64,000 nt of DNA from Dendrolimus kikuchii (GCA_019925095.2 CM034406.1:15100388-15164387), one strand, 5' to 3'; positions 43,333 to 54,352 are shown, counted from the first letter of the stretch. Numbers and translations are program-made. Notes: generated by a model from the sequence alone, not told the origin.

Positions 43333-44240
43333 CGTTTTTTTTTTGAGGCGGGGGAAATGCATTTCACACACTACCGGGTCCTTTACTAGGGATTAGATCA
43401 TAGCGATGAGAGGTAACACCAGGTATGGGCACCAGAGTCAAATCGCCGGCTTGTGTGGAGACTCGAAAACTCAATACTCCACTAAAACCACCCTCCTCCC
43501 ATGTGCCCCGCGCTTATGGCAGGAAGAGCATGAGACTTAGAACGTAGTCACGCCCACGCTGATCCTAGCGCATCAGTGTTTGAGAATGCCACGGAAAAGG
43601 CAAACTCACTTCGTCAACAGGGGTGAAGACTCCTCTGCTCCCTAGATGCTAGAGGGCCCCTGCAGCGGTATTACGGGATGAGATTTTGCGCATATCTGCA
43701 CCTCCGGGACGCCGACTGACGTCGATACCCGCAAGAAGCATGCGCACCTCTTTCCCTTTCTCTTTCCGCGGCCTCCTTTTGAGACATGACAGTCTCGCAG
43801 AAATTGGCCGCACCCACCCAATGATCGTCGCTATGTAGCATGGCTTGCACTAAACTGCGCAGCCAATAGATCGGACCTACGTGGATCTTGAGTTCATATC
43901 TCTGCGGTGCCCATGCTGCGCACTCGACCAGCGCATGAAACACAGTGTCTAATGCGCCACATTGGCGACACTTAGGGGAAGGCAGGCAGCTTGCGATATG
44001 ATTCAGATATTTCTCGAAGCATCCATGCCCGGTAAATATCTACGTCATCCTGAAGATCAGGGTCCCGCGTTTCCGCGAGAGCCATCGCAACAAGTGCGGA
44101 CGCATCGCCTCCACCATCCCAATGCCTGCCTCAGGAGTTTCCGACCCTCTCGACTACGGCTCTACCACGTCAAGTAAGCCTTGTCAACCTCTACTGTGCG
44201 AAGTGGTACAACCCTGCTTCCCGGGGTTTAGTACCAAATC
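43333..44240 (-). pseudogene. R1-clade LINE: ORF2 C-terminus and 3' untranslated region
   Basis: Minus strand. About 44190-44040 encodes a decayed LRWLSRKRGTLIFRMT, a TAG stop replaces the residue before IFTGHGC, and then GHGCFEKYLNHIAS, CRQCG, VFHALVECAAWAPQRYEL, VQAMLHSDDHW and FCETVMSQKEAAERERERGA follow to the terminus at 43671. The CxxC...H...C cluster is the gag-like zinc knuckle found after the reverse transcriptase in R1-clade proteins. The GC-rich 3' region (43670-43345) ends in a T-run (antisense poly-A) at 43335-43344. No catalytic domain remains. Confidence 0.75.
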
Positions 44241-44337
44241 GGCGCACTAGGATGTCAGAAGAGTTTAACTACCTTATACGTCTTTTAGATATATGCGCTC
44301 ATAGGGACTCAGGTAGGTTTAGTGGGTAGTTTGTTCG

Positions 44338-44600
44338 GCCTCCTCCTTTAGTGGAGGAAATCTCGTTTGCCGTTTGGCGCAAGAGTCCCACACGTACAAG
44401 AAGCGCGCGGCACTAGGCAGCGCTTTTGGTCTTCCCCTGTATCCAAGACCCGTGTGTGTGTCACAAGAAAAGACATTCCCCCTGAGTTAACAAAAAAGAA
44501 ACAGAAAAAATGTGCCCGTATAGCGCGGCGCCAGGTGTAAAACGCCGCAGCGACACCGCTACTGCATCGCAACGTCTATTCAAGTCTTTCGTGTAGATAT
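44338..44600. other. GC-rich block of uncertain origin
   Basis: GC-rich, with CGGCGCCAGGTGTAAAACGC and CGTGTGTGTGTCACAAG. The position upstream of the R1-like relic (in its sense) suggests R1-like 5' sequence, but there is no coding match. Confidence 0.3.
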
Positions 44601-45394
44601 AAACGTCAAAAACATATTTGTGTAATTTTCACAAAGAATATGACATTTATAGTTTAGAATATAGAAATAGGGAATAATTTTGATTTTTTGGCTAGTAAAC
44701 TTCACAGATTAAAAGTCCTAGCTGACATATTTGATGTTCTAGTAGTACTCAATTGTTGTGCTAGCAAATATAAAGCTAACACAATAATTGTAACAAAACT
44801 TTAAGCTAAATTCTACTAACACTAGATTTAAGTATTTCTAATTTAGTAATTTTACTAACCAACATATGAATTGAATCACATAATTGGAAATGAATAATTG
44901 CTATTATTATGAATATCATCTTTCACATATAATTGGGCTACCACTTTTACCGGGAGCGGGCGGAGGCACCACCTGGCTAGACAATTTTCAAAATGGCCAC
45001 AAAACCCAAAAACAGCCCTAGTCATGGTTTCTATTAAAATTTGTACTAACGTCTTTGGAATTAGACAACTGGTTAGCCACTGAAGTCACAACCAAGACAT
45101 TATATAAGAAAAATATGATGGTTAAATGTCGAAGGAAAGTTGTATAAAATTTTATTAATGCAAAGTTATAAAAATAAAACTTAATTGAATCAACTTTCCA
45201 ATAACTTATCTATTGATCAATTTTGAAATATTAATACCGTGTAATAAAATTACTGCAGTCTCTAAAATAAATTAAGTTTTAAAACAAATTTTATGGCGTG
45301 TGAAATAAAAAAATGCTTATCTTAAACAATGCCTATTGAATTTAAACCATAAACCGAAATAAGACGGGCTACAACATTATTTTATTTAGGTTTT
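44601..45394. other. No feature recognised
   Basis: AT-rich. Nothing identifiable. Confidence 0.3.
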
Positions 45395-45502
45395 TCTACT
45401 ACTAGAGTTCAAGGCAGACAGGCCAACAGCCAACCTGCTGGAAAGTGCCTACGTGGTCCATGAACATTTGCAACACGCAAGGTGATACTAATGTATATCC
45501 AT
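45395..45502 (-). mobile_element. Fam-A fragment, antisense
   Basis: GAGTTCAAGGCAGACAGGCC, CCAACCTGCTGGAAAGTGCC, ATGAACATTTGCAACACGCA and AGGTGATACTAATG. Diverged 3' portion only. Confidence 0.6.
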
Positions 45503-45519
45503 TATATTATCCAATACGT

Positions 45520-45845
45520 AATATGTCAGCCGGTCCACTCATAAAAACTAGTTTGGTCATATTGGCCCACGGGCCGCAGGTTGGGAATAATCATCTCCCC
45601 AAGTCTGCGCCAAATATCCCGGTCCTCCGCTCTTCTCGTACAGTCGAATTCCGCCCGGCGCGACTTTCTTAGGAGGGAGCGGAGTAAGCTCATACGCTCA
45701 TGCAACTGCTCTGCTTCTTCTCGAACGAGCATTACGCCCTCGCAAAAAGAACAAACGGCATCGCATTCGGATTTGCTCCTGACTATAGCCATTACCACTG
45801 CGGAGAGCAAGAGGTCTTGTCCGGCTGTATAGCGGGCCTAGCATA
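45520..45845 (-). pseudogene. R1-clade LINE ORF2 C-terminal fragment
   Basis: One open minus-strand frame reads LSAVVMAIVRSKSECDAVCS, FCEGVMLVREEAEQLHERMS, LLRKSRRAEFDCTRRAED and continues about 30 residues. This is the same protein end as at 43.7 kb but a different lineage. Only ~100 residues survive; no poly-A or TSD seen. Confidence 0.7.
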
Positions 45846-46759
45846 AATCATCCTTTAATCTGACTGCACGTGACTATACAGTTGTAAATTGGAAGACAAC
45901 GCTTTGTCACTGCCCTTATTGCTTCAAAATTATACGTGTAAAGGTATTCAATTAACATAACCTTTTTGTACAACAAAGGGTTTAATAAAATGTCAAAATG
46001 TGTTATTATGATATATGAGACATTTGAAAGATACAGTCTAAGAGCGTTGCCTACATAGATGCATTTAAGATCAGGGTTGCGAAGTTTTAAATTTTACCGA
46101 AATATGCTGTATTCTAGCCTGGTAATATGTACTCAATATAAACAAAAGTGATTAGGAAGAGATAGAGATAAAGAACTTATTACCTGTTTTATAGTCACCT
46201 GGGAATGTAATTTTTAAAATTTTCTATTTTTGCTTTATTCCAGGTTTTATAATAATGTAACGAGTTGCAGGACTCGAATTAAAATGCCCTTGGAATGATT
46301 ATAGTTTATAGTTTATTAAAATTAAATACAAACACGTATAACACAAGTACGAATATAACCGAACGCAACAAGTCCAAACGTAATGCAGAAGTTCCTAAAT
46401 TCAATAACACGCGCAAAGTCCGTCACTAAATAGATTATCGAATATACACAAGTCTCGCTTCGCTCATGGTTCTCGCTCGACTGCCTGATCTCTCAATTGG
46501 GACATTGCTTTATACTGTATAAATGCAATATGTCTGCCCGGCCGCGTGGACAGCTAGAATTAGTTTGTACTTTTAAATCCGAGACACCTGGCAATGATCA
46601 CAAACAAAAGAAGTCCAAATGCCGAAAGGTAATAAAATGTGTTTCAACAGGTATACAGGTGTGAATTTGTCTTTTGTCGGCGTCTAGGTCGTAACAATAG
46701 GAAGGATATCTTCCTTTATTATTTTACTGATCAAGTCTTGTTGCCTCATTTGATGAGGC
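45846..46759. other. No assigned feature; weak LTR-like hint
   Basis: Mostly AT-rich. 46255-46560, beginning TGTAACGAGTTGCAGGACTC and containing TATA-like text near 46512, has the look of an LTR, but no matching CA end or TSD was found. Not called. Confidence 0.25.
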
Positions 46760-46856
46760 ACCTGCATTCCATCCTTACAACGTGGGTACGAATCTTGGTC
46801 GGGGGCATGCATCCTTTAGGCAGTTTTTCTGGCCTGACGTATTATTACAATAGTTA
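46760..46856 (+). mobile_element. tSINE fragment
   Basis: ACGTGGGTACGAATCTTGGT (B box, one change) followed by GGGCATGCATCCTTTAGGCA and GTTTTTCTGGCCTGACGTAT. Short central piece of the family. Confidence 0.5.
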
Positions 46857-48044
46857 CAATGCGATAGTAATTAAGTTAAGAATATTACATTTTATATTAT
46901 ACCTCAGGCAAAAATTAAAGAAGTACATGTTTTAGTGTTTAACTTGCGTTTTTACTTCATTTAAAACTAAAAAAATATTTCAGGTACAATTGCTGGTAAC
47001 AGTTAGAATTATTACGTATATTATGTATGTCTAATATTGCAGTACAGAATCCGAATAATAATTTTAAAATGCGATATCTTATTTAATTTTTCTCCTTTAT
47101 ATTAAAGATATAACTAGCAATAAAAAATTAGTTTCTTATTGGAAATGTATTTCATTACATTACTTTTAACCTCATCAAGAAGCAAAGTTGGCATTTTTTC
47201 AGTTTGATCTGGCAACCCTAATTAACATTGCATACTGTCAAGGTCACATATAGGTAACTTTAAATTGCCAAATCATGACTGACAAAGATTAATAACTTTC
47301 ATCCAAAACTTGTAGAGAGGACCATCGTTTTAATGTTATGATTTTGTACCTATTTCATTTCTTTGAATAAAAATGGTGTCGAGTCATCTTCCTTACGGAT
47401 ACTATGATCTCCTATTTCTCGATATTCATTTCGTGTTCTGATCATGTGTGTATGTTATAATAGCCCAGAGCCATTGTTCTTAGTATTTAAACAAAATACT
47501 ACAATAGTACTTGTTTGTCTGTTTGTAGGCGCTATATTAATGGAAAGATAATATAAGGGATTTGTTTTACCTTAATCATCATCATCATCGACGTAGCATT
47601 AAATGTCAGTTGCGCCCGGAGTGACTGGTGGTCCGGTTTTCTACTTTGTCTTCTCCACTTCACGTGGTACTCATGTCATAATTTCGACCGAAACCTGGAG
47701 AAAACGGCATGGCTAGATATTCGTTCCCCATGTAACTACTTACCAGTTTCTGCAAAACCAAGCCATACCATTCTTGCAGTTCGTCCGCTATTTGATGAGA
47801 TCTCCTAACGCGGTAAATTTAATATAAGCTGTAAAAGTAATGTTAAATTTCTGCCAATGGTAAGGCAATTGAATGAATAGAAAGATATACACACCGTCCA
47901 ATAAAGGTATGTGCGATTACTGCCAAATTTCTTGTCATTATTGTCGATGATTGCTGTACATAGAAACAACATATAGATAAGCTATGCACAATAATTAACA
48001 ACTTTACATATGCTTTATGGAGGCTAGGAAAAATAAGCAACCAA
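46857..48044. other. No gene; weak repeat traces
   Basis: AT-rich. 47575-47600 is (ATC)n and is followed by a GC-richer stretch (GTTGCGCCCGGAGTGACTGG) of unknown type. 47830-47915 is a weak MITE-M-like segment (GCCAATGGTAAGGCAATTGA). Confidence 0.3.
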
Positions 48045-48838
48045 AACACTGCAATAAATGCATATCACGGATACGTCGCCTCAAACCCTCGATATGGCGT
48101 ACTGTTATGGGGAAATTCGGTACACATGTCGAAGGCATTTATTGCTCAAAAACAATGTGTTCGTGCAATAGGTGATATTGCACCTACTGTAAACTGCAAA
48201 CCTCTGTTTAAAAAGTATAAACTTCTAACATTACCCTGTTTATATATTTACGAAACATGCATATTTGTTAAAAATTATCCAAAACAATTCGTAAGATTTA
48301 AAGATATTAGTACGTGTAATTCAAGAAATCCTAATCGACTTATGCTACCTAATGGTAGAACTGTAATATGCCAAAGAAACTCTTACTCCATGTGTGTTAA
48401 TATTTATAACCATGTACCAGAAAATTTTAAGTCACTCCCCTTAAAATATTTTAAAATAAAAGTAACAGGGTGGCTGATACGCATGACATTTTATACCATT
48501 GATGAATATTTTAACTTTAAACAGACGAGCAATAAGAACGTAATATAATGAATTGTTTGACTAAATTATATAAAATTGTTAATGACATTATCTTAATTTA
48601 ATTATTTTATAAATAATATATTAACTAAAAGAGACATAGTTGTATATTAAATATTGTTATTCTAAGAGCATCATAATCAAAACGACAACAAAAGACTTGT
48701 AACCAAAACTACAAAAAATTTGTATGCCTGTCAAGGCAAACCATGTAACTTGAGACTTAGCATAACTCCTGCAAAAATGTCCATGTTTCAAACAAATAAA
48801 TTACTTTGACTATTGACTTTGACTTACAGTTTGAACAG
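48045..48838 (+). pseudogene. jockey/CR1-like LINE C-terminus and 3' end
   Basis: An open frame begins before the first ATG with INAYHGYVASNPRYGVLLWGNS and continues (ATG 48126) AFIAQKQCVRAIGDI, KYKLLTLPCLYIYETCIF, NRLMLPNGRTVICQRNSY and SMCVNIYNHVPENFKSLP to a TAA at 48546-48548. This is the post-catalytic C-terminal part of a jockey/CR1-type reverse transcriptase. A ~280-bp AT-rich 3' region ends in a TTTGACTATTGACTTTGACT tail. The frame has no stops, so decay is modest, but the element is 5'-truncated. Confidence 0.75.
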
Positions 48839-49197
48839 GTCGATCTACATATAATATAATCTATGATAAAGTTCTTAATGATTATTATATTTTCGTCACT
48901 GTCTACATTTTAAATCAGCATTATAATATTAAATTAATAACTACGAGGAAAATCCGGCTGTGATTGTGTTTAAGTTTCTCTCTCTAGACAGTATATCTCC
49001 TAAAACTGAATTATCCTCGTTTTTGATGAATTCATTTTTAAACACATTTATTAACCTGGCTATTATATTAATATAAGAAATCTCTTAGGGTTTTGAGTTT
49101 CTTCAATGAATTTGAAAAGGACAAAATACTCAGAGGGACTAATTAATACCGAATCGGTAAAGTGAGAATAATACAACAAACCACTGTTCTTATCAAA
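48839..49197. other. No feature recognised
   Basis: AT-rich. Confidence 0.3.
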
Positions 49198-49385
49198 CTT
49201 CTTGTCCATCCAAAGGTTGCCTAGAAGAAATCGCTAATAGCTATAAGACCGCTTACTGTATTGTAAATTGTTATTTTTTGTAACTATTTCTATTAACAGA
49301 AAGGTTCTGATTTGAATTGTGTACCAATGTTGGTACATATTACTCTTGTATGGTTAACACAGAATAAAGCATATTTATTTATTTA
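49198..49385 (+). mobile_element. CR1-like LINE 3' tail
   Basis: CCATCCAAAGGTTGCCTAGA, AGCTATAAGACCGCTTACTG, a diverged AT-rich part, then AATAAAGCATATTTATTTAT with (TTTA)n/(ATTC)n. It is less conserved than the copy at 29.8 kb. Confidence 0.5.
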
Positions 49386-49483
49386 TTCATTCATCCATTC
49401 ATTATGTACCAAATCGCTGGCCGGGGAAATCGTACCGAGAACACTGAATGGATTATCACCTTGGCATTGGGTGCAAAAAAGCC

Positions 49484-49935
49484 GCGGTAGCTTAGTGGTT
49501 AGCGCACTCGCTTCTTAAACTCCAAGGCCACGGTGTTACGAACTCTTTCGTATATTTGTTTTTTAAATTTATTTTTGATTATAAGAGAATGACATTTCTG
49601 TTTATTAGTTACCAAATATATGTATTTTCACCATCGTTGTCAAGCGTATTTTTTCAGTATTATAATCTAAATTCATACAGTCCCTAACACACGGGTTCAA
49701 ATGCTGACAGGATAACATGCACGCATAACTTGGCAGTTTTCTGATCTTAATGTGTGTTCATATTGTTAGAATTACCACGTACCAACGGTGAAAGGGAGTA
49801 ACGTGATGAAACCTACAACACATCGAGATAGCCAATGTGTCTAACCCGCCAGTCCGCCTTGGACAAGCGTGGCGGTTATAGAGTTCATTCCCGTATAAAT
49901 GGGAGATCCAAGCCCAGCTGTGAGACGTTTATTAA
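49484..49935 (+). mobile_element. tSINE with a 156-bp insertion in its tRNA-like head
   Basis: GCCGCGGTAGCTTAGTGGTT (A box), then AACTCCAAGGCCACGG, then the insertion, then CACGGGTTCAAATGCTG (B box) and the normal body. Without the insertion and one CACGG the head is a normal tRNA-like sequence. The insertion lies between the two internal promoter boxes and would have separated them. Confidence 0.8.
49534..49689. mobile_element. LTR-like 156-bp insertion, TGTTA...TAACA, TSD CACGG
   Basis: Begins TGTTACGAACTC and ends GTCCCTAACA, so it has TG...CA termini with 5-bp inverted repeats. It is flanked by a perfect 5-bp TSD CACGG (49529-49533 and 49690-49694), the duplication size of many LTR retrotransposons. 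It contains no coding, primer-binding site or obvious AATAAA. Either a very small solo LTR or a TRIM-like LTR. Confidence 0.65.
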
Positions 49936-49964
49936 CTTTTATTAAAAAGACAATGATTTGAGTT

Positions 49965-50142
49965 ACATTTTTTTATTGCACGAGTTCAGCAGACCGCAGA
50001 CAGCTCGTTTGATGGAAAGCAGTTACCGTCATATATAAACATTTATAACACCAAAAATATCACCAATGTGCTGTCTCTCTAAAGAGATACTGGAACGTAA
50101 CTCAAGGTTGTTATGGCGGCATACTTCAGACCAGGGGCCCAA
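49965..50142 (-). mobile_element. Fam-A, antisense, 5'-truncated
   Basis: T-run, TTGCACGAGTTCAGCAGACC, GATGGAAAGCAGTTACCGTC, AACTCAAGGTTGTTATGGCG and AGACCAGGGG. Stops before the TGGTAGCCATCC block. Confidence 0.75.
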
Positions 50143-50619
50143 TTATATTATTTTAATATTTTATCGTTGCAAAGATATTCAAAGTACATCCATTGCGATA
50201 GTGTCAAGAATTAGAAAGAAAGATGGATAAGAAGAATGATGTAGAAATAATTTATACATACAATTCGATATGTTGTACACCGCATTTCCTACAAATGAAA
50301 TCGGCAACTCGGCATAAAGCTGTGTCGGAGTTTTCTCCTTCACAACGCTGATTTTCAGTGCCGACCCCACTTCATTAAATGTAAATTTAGTAAATGTAAC
50401 AGTAAGTAAGTAACAGTAAATGTAGTAAGAAAGTAACACAGTATATGAATTCGTAGTCTATTAAATCCACAACACCTTCTCGATATTGTCGCGGCGGCTT
50501 ACGAGTAGAAAAAAAATGGTATTATCATTATTATTAGTGGTGTTAGCTGAAATGAAAAACTACCAAAATATTAAATATTTATTTCGCGAGTTTTCGCTTT
50601 TAAATATTTATTATATAGA
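50143..50619. other. No feature recognised
   Basis: AT-rich, including a degenerate (AGTA)n-like stretch at 50385-50425. Confidence 0.3.
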
Positions 50620-50747
50620 TAAAGTGGCGTTCCACGGGTGCACTATTGGAATTAATAGAATACCGAAATCAAGCTAACTTACGATTGAGACAATAGTTTC
50701 CAGCGATTTTAACGAAATAGTAATAACAGAATTGGGCCCCTGGGATG
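50620..50747 (+). repeat. Repeat F, copy 3
   Basis: TTCCACGGGTGCACTATTGG, ATAGAATACCGAAATCAAGC and GTAATAACAGAATTGGGCCC align with copies at 31.2 and 32.8 kb. One stop (TAA) interrupts the frame that is open in the other two. Confidence 0.55.
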
Positions 50748-51361
50748 GTAGCTATCCAGACGGGAAAATGATTAAAAATAAACTTCATATCTGCATGTCA
50801 AAATATATAACTCTAAATCATTATCATCTAACAACAATTAAATTATTTAATGTAATAAAGGATAAAGGTAGTTGTCTGTATACAATGCATTGACGAGGCA
50901 ACGAAGGTCGCGACAGCTGCGGTTTTGATTCAGAATGATGACATACAAACATACAATAGAATTTAATAAGACGATAGAGCACATAATTTGAAAAGAGGTA
51001 GCAAAGAAATTGATAGTACATGTATATTGAGGACCCGGTCTTTTTGATGTACTGAAGAATAATCTTAGGTTAATTATTGTACTGAGCTTTGTATCAAATA
51101 CATTGATTTAACAATTTATAATAACTAACTTTCGCTTAAGACACGACAAACGTTGCGTAGGACGCCCTCCAATTCTGTGGACTGATGACCTGCGCAGGGT
51201 CGCCACTGAAGACGGGTGTACAATCCCTAAATATTGGGATTGCGACTATGCGGACTGTATTTCTGCCAATTTTGTGCGAAACTATGCGAAAAACGATGAA
51301 CTAGCCAGTGAGAACAAATCTTACGAGTAGTAAACTTACCTTGCGAAGAGCGGGTTTTAAA
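50748..51361. other. No confident feature; possible RTE-like coding trace
   Basis: 51140-51215 reads RCVGRPPILWTDDLRRVA, resembling the GRP...RWTDD motif near the C-terminus of BovB/RTE-type proteins, but the following text does not match, so it is not called. The rest is AT-rich. Confidence 0.3.
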
Positions 51362-51711
51362 ATGCCCCGGAGACAGTCATTCGCAATTGTCAATTTTTAC
51401 GTCATTGGCCGTTTCAATTGAAGGTGCGAATGCTGGAGCTTCATACGATGCGTCAATTGCTCGCCCAGCTTTGCTTTCTGTCCGCCATGTATCTCAATTA
51501 GCGAGCGAACGACCGAAATCTGTCAATCGCACAACGAGACGTTCAATTGATACGTCATTTGCGATTGTCAATGGGCTTCAATCAAATCTTCCATCATTCG
51601 CTTTCAATCACGTAATCGCGAATGACAATGGCTTCAATTGCCTCATAGACGATCATTTGGTACTTCAATGACGTAAAAATTGACAATTGCGAATGACTGT
51701 CTCAGGGGCAT
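51362..51711. mobile_element. MITE, 350 bp, 46-bp terminal inverted repeats
   Basis: Left end 51362-51407 (ATGCCCCGGAGACAGTCATT...) and right end 51666-51711 are reverse complements with a single mismatch in 46 bp. Internal sequence repeats GTCAATTGC, GCGAATGACAATGG and CAATTGA elements in both orientations. It has no coding capacity, and no clear TSD is visible. The high TIR identity suggests fairly recent mobility. Confidence 0.75.
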
Positions 51712-52567
51712 ATTAGTCCAATGGTCGGCGCCGACTCCTTCCTTTGCGGATACAACTTTAGTTCAAAATGAGTAATTTTCACAGCACTCGCGACGAGGAT
51801 GCAGCACACACACTGGATGGCGAAGGTTACGAATATTTCCACAAAATACGAAATGAGTCTCTTTTGATGCGAATTCGACGAACAAAACTTGCCGAATGTG
51901 TTCGTACCGACGGGTGCAGCGAGTGACTTTTGCCGCAATTTTCTACCCTCACTTGCTCGCGTCACAAAAAAATACTAATCTAATCTAAACGAATATAAAC
52001 AAATTTAAACTACTGAATTTATTAAATTAAATACCAATTATTACTAAAACTAATAATAGGAGGACGGTTTGAACAACGGGAGACCGAGATATGTGGGGCA
52101 AATTTCGGGTGGCCTGCATCCACCAGTGGATATGGAATGGTTGAAAAATTTACTGATTCTTCCTAGACTTAAAATATTTTAATTCTTTTTTATATTGTTT
52201 AATCGTAGAGGTTTTTACCCTTGTCATTGGTGTTTATAATTTCTGGTAACTATCCAATTTTTACAGCTTTTTAAATGGAAATTTAGTGACGAACATATAA
52301 CAGGTATCACTTTACTTATTTACTCAAATTTCCTTTGGCACACAATTTAGAAGTTGACGTGTAAATTGCGCTGAGTGAATATATGAAATTTTTCCACACC
52401 ATGTTTCAAGGTATCATGGAAGAAAAATAGTAGGAAAAATAATCGCACAATAAGAAATATCACTAAAAATCTCCTAAATCCCACGTGACTAAATAAAACC
52501 ACTACTCTCATTTTTTACGTTTCATTTATATAATCCAATAATAAATACGCTATTTGACGGCATTAAA
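51712..52567. other. No feature recognised
   Basis: AT-rich with a GC-balanced segment at 51720-51960 that encodes nothing recognisable. Confidence 0.3.
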
Positions 52568-52975
52568 TTATGACGTCATAACTTGCACGAGTACAAGAAA
52601 CAGTATAGCCAACATTTTAATAACTGTTATATTTATAAAATACTAGCTATGCCCGCGACTTCATCCGCGTGGAATTCTTTTCGCGGAACCCTAAACGAAA
52701 TGTAGCCTAAGTTACTCCTTATAATATCAGCTATCTGCCAGTGAAAGTCCCGTCAAAATCGGTCAAGCTGTTTTAATTTTATTTATGTGTATGTATAGAT
52801 AGAACGTGAAAAATAGATAGTGCAATGTTGACAATGACAGACGCTAAGATTAACAATAAGTAACAAAGAGTATAATCACTACGCTTAACATACATATTAA
52901 AACCAATAAAAAGGTTTTACATGTCTAAACTACCCTCTTAGACAAGATAAAAAATGAAGCAACTAACTAAACAAC
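52568..52975. repeat. Repeat E, copy 2, interrupted
   Basis: Matches 13905-14125 on both sides of an insertion: GTACAAGAAACAGTATAGCC and AACATTTTAATAA before; AATGACAGACGCTAAGATTA, AATCACTACGCTTAACATAC and TTAGACAAGATA after. Confidence 0.6.
52644..52802. mobile_element. Insertion in repeat E (CTAGCTATGCCCGCGACTTC element)
   Basis: Begins CTAGCTATGCCCGCGACTTC, contains ACTCCTTATAATATCAGCTA and GTCCCGTCAAAATCGGTCAA, and ends near TGTGTATGTATAGATAG. I recall this phrase as one of the commonest lepidopteran dispersed sequences. Repeat E copy 1 gives the empty site. Exact edges are uncertain by a few bases. Confidence 0.55.
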
Positions 52976-52977
52976 AA

Positions 52978-53388
52978 ACTAATGCCCCGAAACTAATGGG
53001 TGCGAATGTTGGGTCACTGAAGTGATAAACCACAAACAGCTCCACTCAGCCGAGATAAGAATGTTGAGATGGATGTATGGTGTTATAAGAATGGATAAGG
53101 TGAGAAATGAGTATATAAGGAGATCCTTGAAAGTTGCACCCGTGACTGAAAAGTTGAGAGGAAGAAGATTAAGGTGGTATGGGCATACAATGAGGAGGGA
53201 CGAAAGTCACGAAAATAATTTTAAACTACAAGATGGATGGGTACAAATGTTAAGGTAGATCAAAAATGAGATGAATGGATTGTGTGAAGGATGATATGAT
53301 GATTTGTGGTGTGACAGAAGATGTATGTCAAATAATCGGGATATGGTGAATGAAAAGAGAGTAAGGCTAATAAAGTAACGGTACCCAG
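52978..53388 (+). pseudogene. BovB/RTE-type LINE C-terminal relic
   Basis: NGCECWVTEVINHKQLHSAE-like text, then IRMLRWMYGVIRMDKVRNEY, IRRSLKVAPVTEKLRGRRLR and WYGHTMRRDESH, the conserved C-terminal region of a second RTE/BovB-type lineage, distinct from the 25-kb RTE. Beyond 53258 the similarity continues with stops (CVKDD-like and WCDRR text). The reverse transcriptase is absent. Confidence 0.75.
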
Positions 53389-54004
53389 TAAGTTATAGAA
53401 ACAGTGCTTTAAAAAGTATTTTGCAGTACCCTTGATATTTGAAACAAAATACTTCCGTACGGCAAATGCGGTGAACCTGTGACCGTCTTTATATCTAAGC
53501 TAGAATCATTTTACTGATATGTAATAACATTACGTAAATCTTATGTTTATTTTGTTATTACGCAGGTTGAAGTAATTAAATAATCTACAGAGAGGGCTAG
53601 TTTCTTTTGAATGTCACCAAAACAAGTTAATAACTGTTTATTGTAATCGATTACGGCAGAATTATAACCTCAAAATATTGTAAGTGTGCACAATGGGCGG
53701 TTGGTGAAAAGCGATTCCTTCCATACAACCCGAAGTGAATAAAACAAATTGGACATTGTTAAACAAAATATACAAACAAGCCAATACAATATTAAAGAAA
53801 ACTGAATCATTCCATCATTTAAATGAAAACTCTCAAAATGGTTTCTTAACAGATGTTTTTGCTCAGTTAAATAATATTTCAACTCTGGTTAATGATGTAA
53901 GTACGTCGCTATCATCAATAAAAAAAATCTTTCTTTCTTTTCCTTAGTGATTATTATTCATTAGTGTCCAGCTTCCGTGGTACTAAGAACAGGAAAATCT
54001 TTAT
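53389..54004. other. Mostly unassigned; short CR1-like tail trace at 53685-53735
   Basis: TGCACAATGGGCGGTTGGTG and AAGCGATTCCTTCCATACAA CCC are a decayed antisense piece of the CR1-like tail. A 70-codon open frame at 53735-53947 has no recognised similarity. Confidence 0.35.
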
Positions 54005-54352
54005 TTGCTTTCTTCCATACATACTTCATATATATTTATCTATAAACATTTATATTTTTTTGTAGATATGTATTGATATGTTATGTATATTAAGTATATA
54101 TCTATTTAACATATAGAAAATCTGTATATACTGCATTTATATATTTATTACTAGAATGTAAGAAATTGTACTATGTATTACGTATACCACCATCATCCTT
54201 ATATTCTCAATTAATTCCTGGGTTGTCTGGAAGAGATCGCTTTTTAGCGATGAGACCGGCCTTTGTGCATAATGAGACATAGTTTTAGTCTGTAAGTTCT
54301 TTTTTTGTATTGGTGCACAATCAAGAGTTATTGATTGACTGATTGATTGATA
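54005..54352 (+). mobile_element. CR1-like LINE 3' region
   Basis: Reverse complement of 5090-5430 over ~330 bp: ATATCTATTTAACATATAGA, TACGTATACCACCATCATCC, GGTTGTCTGGAAGAGATCGC, TTTAGCGATGAGACCGGCC and TTTTAGTCTGTAAGTTC. Only the 3' non-coding portion is present. Confidence 0.65.

Noticed and set aside
46255..46640. Solo LTR starting TGTAACGAGTTGC
   Set aside because: No matching CA end, TSD, AATAAA or second copy could be found.
51140..51215. BovB-type RTE C-terminus (GRPPILWTDDLRRVA)
   Set aside because: Only ~18 residues match and the following translation does not.
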